From: Trueperaceae bacterium
Lineage (GTDB): Bacteria > Deinococcota > Deinococci > Deinococcales > Trueperaceae
Length of the DNA: 14,998 bases
Assembly (NCBI GenBank): GCA_007130445.1
Contig: SLSM01000090.1
Span: forward strand, 1-14,998
Direction: 5' to 3'
In this document: in pieces, positions 1-8,179 of the stretch
Numbering within the stretch: position 1 is the first letter of the stretch
Layout: each line of letters opens with the position of its first letter
Program-made: the position numbers and the translations under genes
Notes under the pieces: model-generated
Told to the model about the DNA's origin: nothing
Seen by the model: only the letters and a program-made list of their open reading frames with translations
Databases searched by the model: none

Positions 1-3000
1 GAGTAGGCCGTGCCGAAGTCGTCGATGGAGACATGCACCCCGAGCGCGCGGAGCGCGCCGAGCTTCACGACGTTCTCCTCGACGTTGCGCATCACGGCGC
101 TCTCGGTCAACTCCAGCTCGAGCAGCGGTGCGGGGAGGCCCGTCTCGCGCAGCACGCCCTCGACGACCTCGACCACGTCGCGCTCCTGCAGCTGCTTGGC
201 GGAGAGGTTGAAGGCCACGACCGTCGGTATGCCTGCGTCGCTCCACGCGCGCGCCTGGGTGCACGCCAGTCGCAGCAGCCGCTCGCCGAGGACGCCGATC
301 AGGCCGGCTTCTTCGGCGACTGGGATGAACGTGGCTGGCCCGATGTCGCCGCGATCGGGATGATGCCAGCGCGCCAGCGCCTCGACGCTCGTGATCCGTC
401 CGTCGCGCAGCGCCACGCGCGGCTGGAAGGCGAGCGTGAACACGTCGTGCTCGAGCGCCACGCGCAGCTGGGTCTCGAGCGAGGCACGCTCGAGCAGCGC
501 TCGGTTCATCTCCCGCGTGAAGAAGCGGTAACGGTCCTTGCCCTGTGCCTTCGCCTGGTACATGGCGGTGTCGCCGTGGCGCACCAGCGTGTCGGCGTCG
601 GTCGCGTCGTCCGGGAAGAGCGTGATGCCGACGCTGGCCGAGACGTGGACCACGTGCCCGAGCAAGTGGAACGGCGCGCGCAGCGCGACCAGCAGCTTCT
701 CCGCCACCTGCGCGGCGGCCGCCGCGTTCTCCACCTCCGAGAGCACCAGCGTGAACTCGTCGCCACCGATGCGCGCCACCGTGTCGTCGGCCCGCACGGT
801 TGCACGCAGGCACTCGGCGACCGCCTGCAGCAGCGCGTCGCCCACGGCATGGCCGAGCGCGTCGTTGGTGACCTTCAGGTTGTCGAGGTCGACGAACAAC
901 GCCGCGCCGCGCCGACCGCCACGCTGCGAGCGCGTGATCGCCTGTTGCAACCGATCGAGGAAGAGCGTCCTGTTCGGCAGGCCGGTGAGCGTGTCGTGGT
1001 ACGCCATGTGCTCGAGCTCCAACTCCAGCGCGCGCCGCTTGATCAGCGTGGCGACCTGCGCCGCGAACGCCTCGGCCAGGCCGATGGCGCCCGTGTCGAA
1101 CGCATCGTCGTCGCTCAGGTTGTCGAGGACCACCACGGCGACGCGCCGGCCATCGGAGTCGATCGGCACCACCAGCGAACTGCGGATCTCGTCCATGCGG
1201 CCCGCGGTGCGGAGCGCCGCGACCTGGTGCTCGGGCAGTCCGACGCCGTCGAACCCGTGGACGAGCGCGGCATGCCCACCCGTTGGGGCGATGCGCCGGA
1301 CCGCGGCCTCCTCGAACGCCACCTCGGCGAGGCCCTCGATGTCGTAGCCGACGACCGCGACGTACCGGTAGCGCTCGTCGCTCGTGTCCAGCAGCAGCAG
1401 CGAACCCGCCTCGGCGCCCGGCGTGGCGCGCACGGCGGCCTCGAGCAGCCGTTGGTAGAAGGAGCCCTCGAAGCCGTGATCGAGGGTCTCGCCGATGAAG
1501 GCCATCAAGCTCTCGCGGAAGCGCGCGAGGTCGCCCAGCTGGCGCTGCTGCTCGATCCGGTCGGTCACGTCGACGGCGAGCAGCAGCAGGGCGCGCTCGC
1601 CGACGCCGTCGTCGACGAGCTCGGTCGGCTCGGCCGACACCAGGCACGTGCGCCACTCGCCGGCCTTGCGCCGCAGGCGCATCTCGCGGCCGCGCACGCC
1701 CTCGTCCGCGGCGAGCGTCGCGAGCGCGTGGGCATCGTCAGACTGCCACATGCCGAGCATCGCCGCGTCGCGGCCGACGAGCTCGGAGCGCTCGGAGCCC
1801 GTCAGCTCCTCCATCGCGGGGTTCACGTCGAGCACGCTCCCGCGCTCGAGTGAGATCAGCGCCACGGCGGCCGGGTTGGCGGTGAACGCGCTGCGGAAGT
1901 GGCGCGCCGCCGCCTCCGCGACCTCGCGCGAGCGGCGCTCTCCGTCGACCAGCGTGTCGTGGTCGATCGCGATGGCGGCCAGCGTCGCCGCCATCGTGAG
2001 CGCGACGGTGGCCGCATCGTCGAACGCGAAGGGTTGGGCGGCGCGGATCTCGAGCCCGCCGAGCACGTCCGAGCCGAGCGTGAGCGGCACGGCCGCCGCG
2101 GAACGCATCGGCCGCGCGGCGACCAGGCCCGCGCGCGGGACGTCGCGCTCGACCACGACGCGCCTCGCGGTGATCGCGTCCTGCACGATCGTGCCCACGG
2201 CGACGCTGGCAGCGCGAGCGCCCGTCAGCACTGTCGCGGGGCGAGCCGCCGCGAACCGCACCGACACCATGGTGCTCTCCGGGGCACCCCCTGGGTCGCT
2301 CCGAACCACATACAGTTCGTCGGCACCGAGCGTGCGCTCCGCGAAGTCGGCGAACGCGGGCCACACCTCGTGGAGCGTTTCGGCCTCGCCCACGCGCAGG
2401 GCGAGGTCGGCCAGTTGATCGAGCAGCAGGCTGAACGTGTGCAGCGCGCGCTCGCCGGCCTTCGCCACGTCGGCGCTCGCCGCCGCACGTGCGCTGTCGT
2501 CGTGAACGACGGCCAGCGCGCCTTCGATACTGCCGTTCGGATCGAGCAGCGGCTGGGCGGTCGCGCGCACGGCCCGGCGTCGCACGCCGGGCGCGGCGAT
2601 CACGTAGCGCTCGTCTTCGAGCGTCTCGCCGCGCAAGGCTCGGAACAGCGGCGCCTCGTCCGGCCGCATGGCCGTGACGCCGTCGGCCAAGAACAGGTCA
2701 TAGGCAGCCGCCCAGCCCGTCGGGTCGACGCCGACGACGGGCCCCTTGCCGTGGAAGCGCTCCATGGCGCGGTTGAAGAGCGTGATCTTGCCGTCGCGAT
2801 CGCTCGCGATCACGCCGTCCTCGAGATGGTCGAGCAGCGCCCTCAGGCGCCGCCGGTCGGCTACGAGGTACCTGTTGCCGGCGCTGCGCGAGAGGTGGGA
2901 TCCCAGGTGCTGAGCAGCGATCGCGAGGACGCCCCGCACCCGTGGGTCGGGCGGTGTCCCGTCGCGCCCCAGCGTGAGCATCACCGCGACCACCTGGCCG

Positions 3001-3833
3001 TACGCCGTCACCGGCACCGCGGTGACGGCGTCGAGGCCGAGATCGAGCGCGGTGCGGGCGCGTCCGAAGCGCTGCCCGTCGTCGCCGCGCAGGGCCGACA
3101 CCACGCGTGCGCGGCGCAGCGTCACGGCCTCCCGAACGACGCCGGTGGACCAGGCGTCAGCGCCGACGTCCTCGCGCAGCCGGGCCAACCGCTGCTCTCG
3201 CTCGAAGCCTGGTCCGCTCTCGAACTCCGTGCGCCCTGGCAGCCGCAGCCAACTCTCGGCATAGGGCTGATCGAGCGCCGTACACACCAGCTCGAGCGTG
3301 CGCTCGATGGCGGACGACATGTCGCTGCCGGCCTCCACCTGGCCGAGGATGCGCGCCGCGAGCGTGAGGCCGGCATCGTGCTCCCAGGTCTCGCCGTCCG
3401 AGAGGTCGAGGACCTGCCGCACGGCGTCGCCGAGCGAGTCGTGGTCGTCGATCACGAGCGAGACGCCGGCGGTGGCCAGCCGCAGCATCTCGGCGTCGTC
3501 GAGGCCTCCACCGAGCACGATGACCGGGCACGACTCACCACCGTCGAGCAGCCGCGCCAGCGCGACCTCGCCGCCGATCCGGCCGGGCGGCCAGGCCATG
3601 ATCGCCACGTCCCAGTCCCGACCGCGCAGCGCTCCGTCGAGCGCGGGAAGCGTGTCGACGCGCAGCGCGCGCGTCTCGAGCGCCGCCGCGTCGAGCACGC
3701 GGATGATGCGACCCGCCTCGTCGAGGCCATCGACGACGAGCAGCACCCGCAGCGCGCTGGGGGCCTCCGGAGCGACGCCATGCACACGCGCTCGGGACCC
3801 TGCGTCGACGCGAGCGCCCTGAGGACCGTCCAT
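1..3833 (-). CDS. Multi-sensor GGDEF-EAL cyclic di-GMP enzyme, partial (3' end beyond left edge)
   Basis: A soluble signalling protein of at least 1277 residues with no membrane segment. Approximate domain order: receiver-like 28-140, GAF 145-320, PAS 325-440, GAF 463-626, PAS 643-762, GAF 770-928, GGDEF 942-1108, EAL from 1127 to the edge. IGGDEF is at 1022-1027, with RADD at 1014-1017 in the product-inhibition (I-site) position, so the cyclase looks competent and feedback-controlled. The EAL half keeps EALARW at 1151-1156, a FNLS asparagine, ELTES and DDFGTAYS; the last catalytic residues lie off the window. The receiver is degenerate: Ala80 stands where the phosphorylated Asp should be, and the acidic pair and the Lys are missing. 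The start is ATG 3833, placed 7 nt behind a TATCCT box with no Shine-Dalgarno. It is transcribed away from the importer operon. The signals sensed are unknown; the family call is firm. Confidence 0.95.
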   Translation of the reverse strand, partial: MDGPQGARVDAGSRARVHGVAPEAPSALRVLLVVDGLDEAGRIIRVLDAAALETRALRVDTLPALDGALRGRDWDVAIMAWPPGRIGGEVALARLLDGGESCPVIVLGGGLDDAEMLRLATAGVSLVIDDHDSLGDAVRQVLDLSDGETWEHDAGLTLAARILGQVEAGSDMSSAIERTLELVCTALDQPYAESWLRLPGRTEFESGPGFEREQRLARLREDVGADAWSTGVVREAVTLRRARVVSALRGDDGQRFGRARTALDLGLDAVTAVPVTAYGQVVAVMLTLGRDGTPPDPRVRGVLAIAAQHLGSHLSRSAGNRYLVADRRRLRALLDHLEDGVIASDRDGKITLFNRAMERFHGKGPVVGVDPTGWAAAYDLFLADGVTAMRPDEAPLFRALRGETLEDERYVIAAPGVRRRAVRATAQPLLDPNGSIEGALAVVHDDSARAAASADVAKAGERALHTFSLLLDQLADLALRVGEAETLHEVWPAFADFAERTLGADELYVVRSDPGGAPESTMVSVRFAAARPATVLTGARAASVAVGTIVQDAITARRVVVERDVPRAGLVAARPMRSAAAVPLTLGSDVLGGLEIRAAQPFAFDDAATVALTMAATLAAIAIDHDTLVDGERRSREVAEAAARHFRSAFTANPAAVALISLERGSVLDVNPAMEELTGSERSELVGRDAAMLGMWQSDDAHALATLAADEGVRGREMRLRRKAGEWRTCLVSAEPTELVDDGVGERALLLLAVDVTDRIEQQRQLGDLARFRESLMAFIGETLDHGFEGSFYQRLLEAAVRATPGAEAGSLLLLDTSDERYRYVAVVGYDIEGLAEVAFEEAAVRRIAPTGGHAALVHGFDGVGLPEHQVAALRTAGRMDEIRSSLVVPIDSDGRRVAVVVLDNLSDDDAFDTGAIGLAEAFAAQVATLIKRRALELELEHMAYHDTLTGLPNRTLFLDRLQQAITRSQRGGRRGAALFVDLDNLKVTNDALGHAVGDALLQAVAECLRATVRADDTVARIGGDEFTLVLSEVENAAAAAQVAEKLLVALRAPFHLLGHVVHVSASVGITLFPDDATDADTLVRHGDTAMYQAKAQGKDRYRFFTREMNRALLERASLETQLRVALEHDVFTLAFQPRVALRDGRITSVEALARWHHPDRGDIGPATFIPVAEEAGLIGVLGERLLRLACTQARAWSDAGIPTVVAFNLSAKQLQERDVVEVVEGVLRETGLPAPLLELELTESAVMRNVEENVVKLGALRALGVHVSIDDFGTAY

Positions 3834-3840
3834 CGCGACG

Positions 3841-3846
3841 AGGATA
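3841..3846 (-). promoter_or_regulatory. Probable -10 box (TATCCT) of the GGDEF-EAL gene
   Basis: TATCCT on the minus strand ends exactly 7 nt before ATG 3833, which predicts transcription starting at or next to the A of the start codon (leaderless mRNA). The best -35 candidate, TTCCCC at 3865-3870, is poor. Confidence 0.5.
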
Positions 3847-3877
3847 CGTGGCCGAGGAGTGGCGGGGGAACGAGGTT

Positions 3878-3913
3878 CGTCACTCCGTGACGGAACCGTC
3901 AGCGGCCTGACGG
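3878..3913. promoter_or_regulatory. Cluster of alternating GTCA/TGAC half-sites, candidate operator
   Basis: Four half-sites alternate in orientation: GTCA at 3879, TGAC at 3888, GTCA at 3898 and TGAC at 3908, so 9, 10 and 10 bp apart (about one helical turn). They form overlapping inverted repeats: CGTCAC-3 nt-GTGACG (3878-3892), TGACGG-2 nt-CCGTCA (3888-3901) and CCGTCA-6 nt-TGACGG (3896-3913). The cluster lies between the two divergent -10 boxes, and its right end overlaps the CGGACA that could be the -35 of the importer operon. A dimeric repressor or activator site serving one or both genes is the natural reading. No regulator gene is seen nearby, so this is inference. Confidence 0.45.
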
Positions 3914-3934
3914 ACACGGCCCGCCTGGACTCGC

Positions 3935-3940
3935 TACGCT
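3935..3940 (+). promoter_or_regulatory. Probable -10 box (TACGCT) of the ynjB-like operon
   Basis: TACGCT lies 3 nt before ATG 3944 and 6 nt before the in-frame GTG 3947. A CGGACA at 3911-3916 (4 of 6 matches to TTGACA) is 18 bp upstream. The spacing fits a leaderless mRNA starting at GTG 3947 better than one starting at the ATG. Confidence 0.45.
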
Positions 3941-3943
3941 CGG

Positions 3944-5431
3944 ATGGTGAAGCGACGACACGTTCTCCTCCCGCGCGCGTGGGCGCTCTCCTCGGTCCTG
4001 TCGGCGGCGCTCGTCGGCGTGGCGTTGGCCCAGGCCGCGAGCGACGCGATCCCGGCCGTAACGCCCGCCGCTGTGACGACCGTTCCCGCCTTGCGCGCCG
4101 ATCTCGATCACGACGCATCCGCCGTCGCCCTCCGCGACGCCTTCCTGGGCGGCTCGCTCGACTGGAACGACGTCGTCGAACGCGCCCGGACCGAGGGTGT
4201 GGTGCGCTGGTACCACTGGGGCGGGAGCGAGGAACTCAACACCTGGATCGACGCCGTGGTGGTGCCGGCGCTGGCCGTGGAGGGGATCCGGGTCGCGAGC
4301 GTGCGCCTTCCCGCCACGCGCGACGCGGTCGACGTGGTGCTCGCCGAGGCCGCCGCCGGGCGTGGCCTGGGGCGCGGTAGCGTCGACCTGATCTGGATCA
4401 ACGGCGACAACTTCCGCACCCTCGCCCAGGCCGACCTGCTCTTCGGTCCGTTCGCCGATCGCGTCCCCAACGCCGCCTGGTACGCCCTCGATCCGGCCGA
4501 CCCGGCCGCCGCCATCAACCTCTTCGACCTCGGCACGCCGACGCTGCTGCGTTCGATCCCGTGGTTCGCGGGCCAGTACGTCTGCTACGTCGACACCGCG
4601 CGCCTGCCGCTCGAGCGGGCACCGCGCAACCACGCCGACCTCGCCGAGCTGGCGCGCGAACGCCCGGGTCGCTTCACGTACGTCCGGCCCCCCGACTACA
4701 TCGGCACCGCGTTCGTCCAGCAGGCGGTGGTCGCGCTCTACGCCGACGCGGTCGCGGGTGCGGCGGTCGGCGCCGCACCGACGCTCGACGCGTTCCTGAA
4801 CGACGCCGCCGGTCTGGCCGCGGACGACGTCGCAAGGCTGCTCGAGCCGGGCTTCGCCTACCTGCGCACGCTCGAGCCGTTCCTGCTCGGCGGCAGCGGG
4901 ACCGAGGGGGTGCGCGGCGCCCCCGTCTACCCACCGAGCGCAGCCGCCTGGGAGCGCCTCGTGGCCAGCGGTGAGATCGACCTCGCCTGCGAGGACAACG
5001 TCTTCCATGCCCAGAGCGCCGTCGAGCGCGGCCGCCTGCCCGAGAGCGTGCGCACGATCGTGTTCCCCGAAGGGGCGATGCGGGTGAACAAGAGCTTCCT
5101 CGCGATCCCCGCGAACGCCCCCAACCCCGCCGCCGCCCTCGTGCTGGCCGACCACCTGTCGTCGTTCGAGAGCCACGTGTCGAAGCTCGAACTCATCGGC
5201 TACCCCATCGCGCTCGACCTCCCGCGCCTCACGAGCGAGCAGCGCGCCGTCGCGCTGGCGGCCTCACCCGAGCTGCGTGGCATCGACTACGACGACCTCG
5301 CCGAACACGCGGCGCCCGACATGCACGCCTCGTGGGTGCCGCTGATCGATCGGCTGTGGGAGCGTTGGATCGCCGGAGAGAGCCCGCTGGCCTTCGGCGA
5401 CCTGGTGGCGAACCTGCTCGCGGCCCCGTGA
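3944..5431 (+). CDS. YnjB-family ABC importer solute-binding protein
   Basis: The periplasmic (or envelope) substrate-capturing part of an ABC importer whose substrate is unknown. Residues 1-30 form a signal peptide: basic MVKRRH, a hydrophobic stretch, then ALAQA. The mature part carries segments that I recognise from YnjB: WYHWGGSEELNTWID at about 89-103, DLIWINGDNFRTL at 148-160 followed by LLFGPFAD, PWFAGQYVCYVD, PDYIGTAFVQQ and ACEDNVFHAQ. At 495 residues it is longer than E. coli YnjB (about 390), partly through a linker after the signal peptide. It overlaps the first permease by GTGA. I give the conventional ATG 3944, but the -10 box spacing suggests that GTG 3947 may be the true start; there is no Shine-Dalgarno. 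The family call rests on recalled similarity; the transported compound cannot be read from the sequence. Confidence 0.88.
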   Translation: MVKRRHVLLPRAWALSSVLSAALVGVALAQAASDAIPAVTPAAVTTVPALRADLDHDASAVALRDAFLGGSLDWNDVVERARTEGVVRWYHWGGSEELNTWIDAVVVPALAVEGIRVASVRLPATRDAVDVVLAEAAAGRGLGRGSVDLIWINGDNFRTLAQADLLFGPFADRVPNAAWYALDPADPAAAINLFDLGTPTLLRSIPWFAGQYVCYVDTARLPLERAPRNHADLAELARERPGRFTYVRPPDYIGTAFVQQAVVALYADAVAGAAVGAAPTLDAFLNDAAGLAADDVARLLEPGFAYLRTLEPFLLGGSGTEGVRGAPVYPPSAAAWERLVASGEIDLACEDNVFHAQSAVERGRLPESVRTIVFPEGAMRVNKSFLAIPANAPNPAAALVLADHLSSFESHVSKLELIGYPIALDLPRLTSEQRAVALAASPELRGIDYDDLAEHAAPDMHASWVPLIDRLWERWIAGESPLAFGDLVANLLAAP

Positions 5432-6291
5432 CCCGGCGCTGGCGCGTCGCGTTGGGGCTCGCCCCGGCGCTGGCGTTGCTGGCGGCCGTCTTCGGCACCG
5501 CCCTGTTCGGCTCGCTGGCGCAGAGCCTGGGACACGCTCCGGCGTACGGCGTCGAGGCGTTCCCGACGTTGCGGTACTACCGCGCCGTGTTCACCGACGC
5601 GGGTGTGGCGGCCGCTGCCGCGCGCACGCTTGCGACGGCGCTCCCGGCGACGGCTCTCGGGCTGGTCCTCGGCACCGCCCTGGGCTTGGCGCTCCCGGCG
5701 CGGCGCGACCCGGCGGCCAGCCTGGTGCAGGTGCCGCTCCTGGTGCCGTACGTGGTGGCCGTCGCGCTCGCGACCGTCTGGCTCGCGGGAGGCGGGGTGC
5801 TCGCACGGGCGCTGGCGGCGCTCGGCCTGATCGAGGTGCCTCAGGACCTCCCGCGGTTGCTCGACGGCGCCGCCGGCGTGGGCGTGCTGATCACGTTCGT
5901 GTGGAAGCAGGCGCCGTTCACCGCGCTGCTGGTCGCGGCCGTTCGCGCCGGCGCCGACCCACGGCTGGTCGAGGTCGCGCACGTGTTCGGCGCCACGCCG
6001 CTGCAACGGCTGCGGTATGTGACGCTCCCGCAGGTGATGCCGGCGGTGCTGGCGGCGGCCGTGATCACGCTGGCCTACAACCTCGGCGCGCTCGAGGTCC
6101 CGCTGCTGCTGGGCGGCGGGACGCGCGACACGCTGGCGGTGAGCGCCTGGCGCGCGTACGCCGATCCCGACTTGACGCAGCGGCCGCAGGCCCTGGCGAT
6201 CGCGTGGAGCCTCACGGCCTTCGTGGTGCTCACGGTCGCGGCGCTGCTCGCCGCCGCGCGCCGCTGGTTGCCCGGGGTGGCGGGGCGCTGA
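5428..6291 (+). CDS. ABC importer permease, YnjC-like N-half
   Basis: A 287-residue integral membrane subunit of the binding-protein-dependent importer. The start is GTG 5428, chosen because it overlaps the stop of the binding protein in GTGA; the next upstream ATG would lie deep inside that gene. About six hydrophobic segments are visible, starting at residues 7-25. The EAA loop that docks onto the ATPase is present at about 182-205 (EVAHVFGATPLQRLRYVTLP). E. coli YnjC is, as I recall, a single protein of about 510 residues with two permease units; here the two units are separate genes, this being the first. It is followed by the second permease with a TGATG overlap, so the two are almost surely translated together as a heterodimer. 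Confidence 0.9.
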   Translation: MTRRWRVALGLAPALALLAAVFGTALFGSLAQSLGHAPAYGVEAFPTLRYYRAVFTDAGVAAAAARTLATALPATALGLVLGTALGLALPARRDPAASLVQVPLLVPYVVAVALATVWLAGGGVLARALAALGLIEVPQDLPRLLDGAAGVGVLITFVWKQAPFTALLVAAVRAGADPRLVEVAHVFGATPLQRLRYVTLPQVMPAVLAAAVITLAYNLGALEVPLLLGGGTRDTLAVSAWRAYADPDLTQRPQALAIAWSLTAFVVLTVAALLAAARRWLPGVAGR

Positions 6292-7115
6292 TGGCGCGGG
6301 CGTGGCGCTGGGGGTGGGCCATGGTCGCCACGCTGCCGTTCGTGGCGCTGGTGGTCGCGTCGCTGGCGTTCCGCTGGACCTGGCCCGACCTGCTGCCGAC
6401 ACAGTGGTGGTGGGAGGCGCGCCAGACCGCGCGGCTGCCGATCGGCTGGGACTACGTGGCGTCGACCGCGTCGCGCGCGCTGCCGGCGCTGCTCACGAGC
6501 GTCGCGATCGCAACGGCGGTGACGGCGCTGGGGCTGGCGGTGGCGTGGCCTGCGGCGCGGGTGCTCGCACACGAGCGCTTCCGCGGTCGCCAGGCCGTGG
6601 AGCTGGTGCTGCTGGCGCCGCTCGTGGTGCCAGAGCTCGCGGTGGCGCTCGGCCTTGCGGTGAGCGCCGTGCAGCTCGGCGTCGCCGGCACCTGGTGGGG
6701 CGTCGTGGCGGCCCACGTGGTGCCGACGCTGCCGTACCTGGTGCGTACCCTCGCCGCCGTGGAGCAGGGCTTCGATCGCGACGTCGCCGACGCCGCACGG
6801 GTCCACGGTGCCGACGCCTGGGCGGTGTTCTGGTACCTGCGGCTGCCGCTGCTGGCGCCGGGCGTGGCGGCCGCCGCGCTCTTCGCGTTCCTGCTGAGCG
6901 CCCACCTGGTGGTGCTGACGGTGCTCGTCGGACAGGGGCGCGTCGAGACCACCGCCGTGCAGCTGTTCGCGCGGCTCGGCGGTGGGGCGGCGCTCGACCC
7001 GGTGTCGGCGGCGCTCGCGCTGCTGCTCACGCTGCCCGGCGTGCTGCTGCTCGTGCTGCTCGACGGCGTGCTGAGGCGGCGCGTCGACCTGCGCGGGGCG
7101 GTGCCGCGGACGTGA
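6291..7115 (+). CDS. ABC importer permease, YnjC-like C-half
   Basis: The 274-residue second membrane subunit of the importer. It starts at ATG 6291, sharing one base with the stop codon of the first permease. Hydrophobic segments are visible from about residue 8, and the EAA-type loop at about 167-191 (DAARVHGADAWAVFWYLRLP) marks the contact with the nucleotide-binding subunit. The gene ends 68 bp before the next ABC genes. No matching ATPase follows: the next ATPase has exporter-type features and its own promoter. The importer must therefore use an ATPase encoded elsewhere, or share one. Confidence 0.9.
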   Translation: MARAWRWGWAMVATLPFVALVVASLAFRWTWPDLLPTQWWWEARQTARLPIGWDYVASTASRALPALLTSVAIATAVTALGLAVAWPAARVLAHERFRGRQAVELVLLAPLVVPELAVALGLAVSAVQLGVAGTWWGVVAAHVVPTLPYLVRTLAAVEQGFDRDVADAARVHGADAWAVFWYLRLPLLAPGVAAAALFAFLLSAHLVVLTVLVGQGRVETTAVQLFARLGGGAALDPVSAALALLLTLPGVLLLVLLDGVLRRRVDLRGAVPRT

Positions 7116-7171
7116 ACGGGCGCCCGGGCTCGCGACCGAGTCGGCCCCGCCAGAGGGCGTGCGTCGCGGCG

Positions 7172-7177
7172 TAGCAT
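7172..7177 (+). promoter_or_regulatory. Probable -10 box (TAGCAT) of the ABC exporter operon
   Basis: TAGCAT ends 6 nt before ATG 7184, with no purine-rich ribosome site between them. This predicts a leaderless transcript and separates the exporter genes from the importer operon upstream. Confidence 0.5.
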
Positions 7178-7183
7178 CGTGAC

Positions 7184-8179
7184 ATGACACGAACGCACGT
7201 GATCGAAACGCGCGGCCTCACGCGCCGCTTCGGCGACGTGACGGCCGTCGATGCGCTCGACCTCGACGTCGAGCGGTGCGAGGTGGTGGGCCTGCTCGGG
7301 CACAACGGTGCCGGGAAGACCACCACCGTGCGCCTCCTGAACGGGGTCCTCGCCCCCAGCGGCGGCTCGGCGCGCGTCCTCGGGTTCGACCCGATGCACG
7401 ACGGCGTGGCGCTGCGCCGGCGCTGCGGCGTCAGCACCGAGACGCCGTCCGTCGACGAGCGCCTCACCGGACGCGCGGGCCTGCGCTTCTTCGCCGAGGT
7501 CTTCGACGTGCCGCCGGCGCGCGTGGAGCGGCGCATCGACGAGCTGCTGGCGGCCTTCGATCTCACCGCGGCGGCCGATCAGCGCGTCGGGACGTACTCC
7601 AAGGGCATGCGGCAGCGCCTCACGCTGGCGCGAGCGCTGTTGCACGAGCCCGAGCTGCTGTTCCTCGACGAGCCGAGTTCGGGGCTCGACCCCGTCGCGG
7701 CGCGCGCCGTCGACGAGCGCATCGCGGGCCTGCGCGACGCCGGCACCACCGTGCTGCTCTGCACCCACAACCTCGCCCAGGCGCAGGCCCTATGCGACCG
7801 CGTCGTGGTGCTCGAGCGCGGCGCGGTCGTCGCGAGCGGGACCCCCACGGCGTTGGCGGCGGACCTGGGCGCGAGCATCGAGGTGCGGGTCGCGGCCAGG
7901 CTCGCAGCGGTGACCGACGTGTGGGCGCTGCTCGCCGACGTGGAGGGTGCGCGTCGCCTCGAGTCCCCCGACGCGCTCGGCGGCGAGCCGCACGAGGTGC
8001 GCTTCGGCGCGTCCGACGACGCCGCCATCGCCGCCGTCGTGCGCGCGTTGGTGCACGCCGGCGCCGACGTGTACGCGGTGGAGCGGCGAGCACCGTCGCT
8101 CGAGGACGTCTACTTCGCGCTGCACCGCGGCGAGCGACCCGCGCCGCGCGCCGGCGCGACCGAGGGGGTGAGCGCGTGA
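7184..8179 (+). CDS. ABC-2 type exporter ATP-binding protein (NatA/CcmA-like)
   Basis: The 331-residue nucleotide-binding subunit of an ABC exporter, acting at the inner face of the membrane. Motifs: Walker A GHNGAGKT at 39-46, signature YSKGMRQR at 138-145 (the Y-S-K-G-M-R-Q form common in NatA-like ATPases), Walker B LLFLDEP at 158-164, D-loop SGLD to 169, and switch His195 in CTHN. The region after 225 is the C-terminal extension of ABC-2 exporters, ending in the characteristic SLEDVYF. These features argue against it being the missing ATPase of the upstream importer. ATG 7184 follows a TAGCAT box with no Shine-Dalgarno. The stop overlaps the permease start by GTGA. Substrate unknown; the NatAB sodium exporter and drug or lipid exporters are all possible. 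Confidence 0.93.
   Translation: MTRTHVIETRGLTRRFGDVTAVDALDLDVERCEVVGLLGHNGAGKTTTVRLLNGVLAPSGGSARVLGFDPMHDGVALRRRCGVSTETPSVDERLTGRAGLRFFAEVFDVPPARVERRIDELLAAFDLTAAADQRVGTYSKGMRQRLTLARALLHEPELLFLDEPSSGLDPVAARAVDERIAGLRDAGTTVLLCTHNLAQAQALCDRVVVLERGAVVASGTPTALAADLGASIEVRVAARLAAVTDVWALLADVEGARRLESPDALGGEPHEVRFGASDDAAIAAVVRALVHAGADVYAVERRAPSLEDVYFALHRGERPAPRAGATEGVSA

Noticed and set aside
33..3890. Long plus-strand open frames (33-1853 and 1899-3890) of over 600 codons each
   Set aside because: They are shadows antisense to the GGDEF-EAL gene. Their translations are Arg/His/Ala-rich without any recognisable domain, whereas the minus strand shows continuous GAF, PAS, GGDEF and EAL sequence.
7117..7126. 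Palindrome CGGGCGCCCG right after the importer operon as a terminator
   Set aside because: The arms are short and no T-tract follows. Palindromes of this size are common at this GC content.
7184..8179. This ATPase as the missing YnjD-like subunit of the upstream importer
   Set aside because: It has its own -10 box, the YSKGMRQR signature, and a C-terminal extension ending SLEDVYF typical of ABC-2 exporters. It is coupled by GTGA to an ABC-2 permease.
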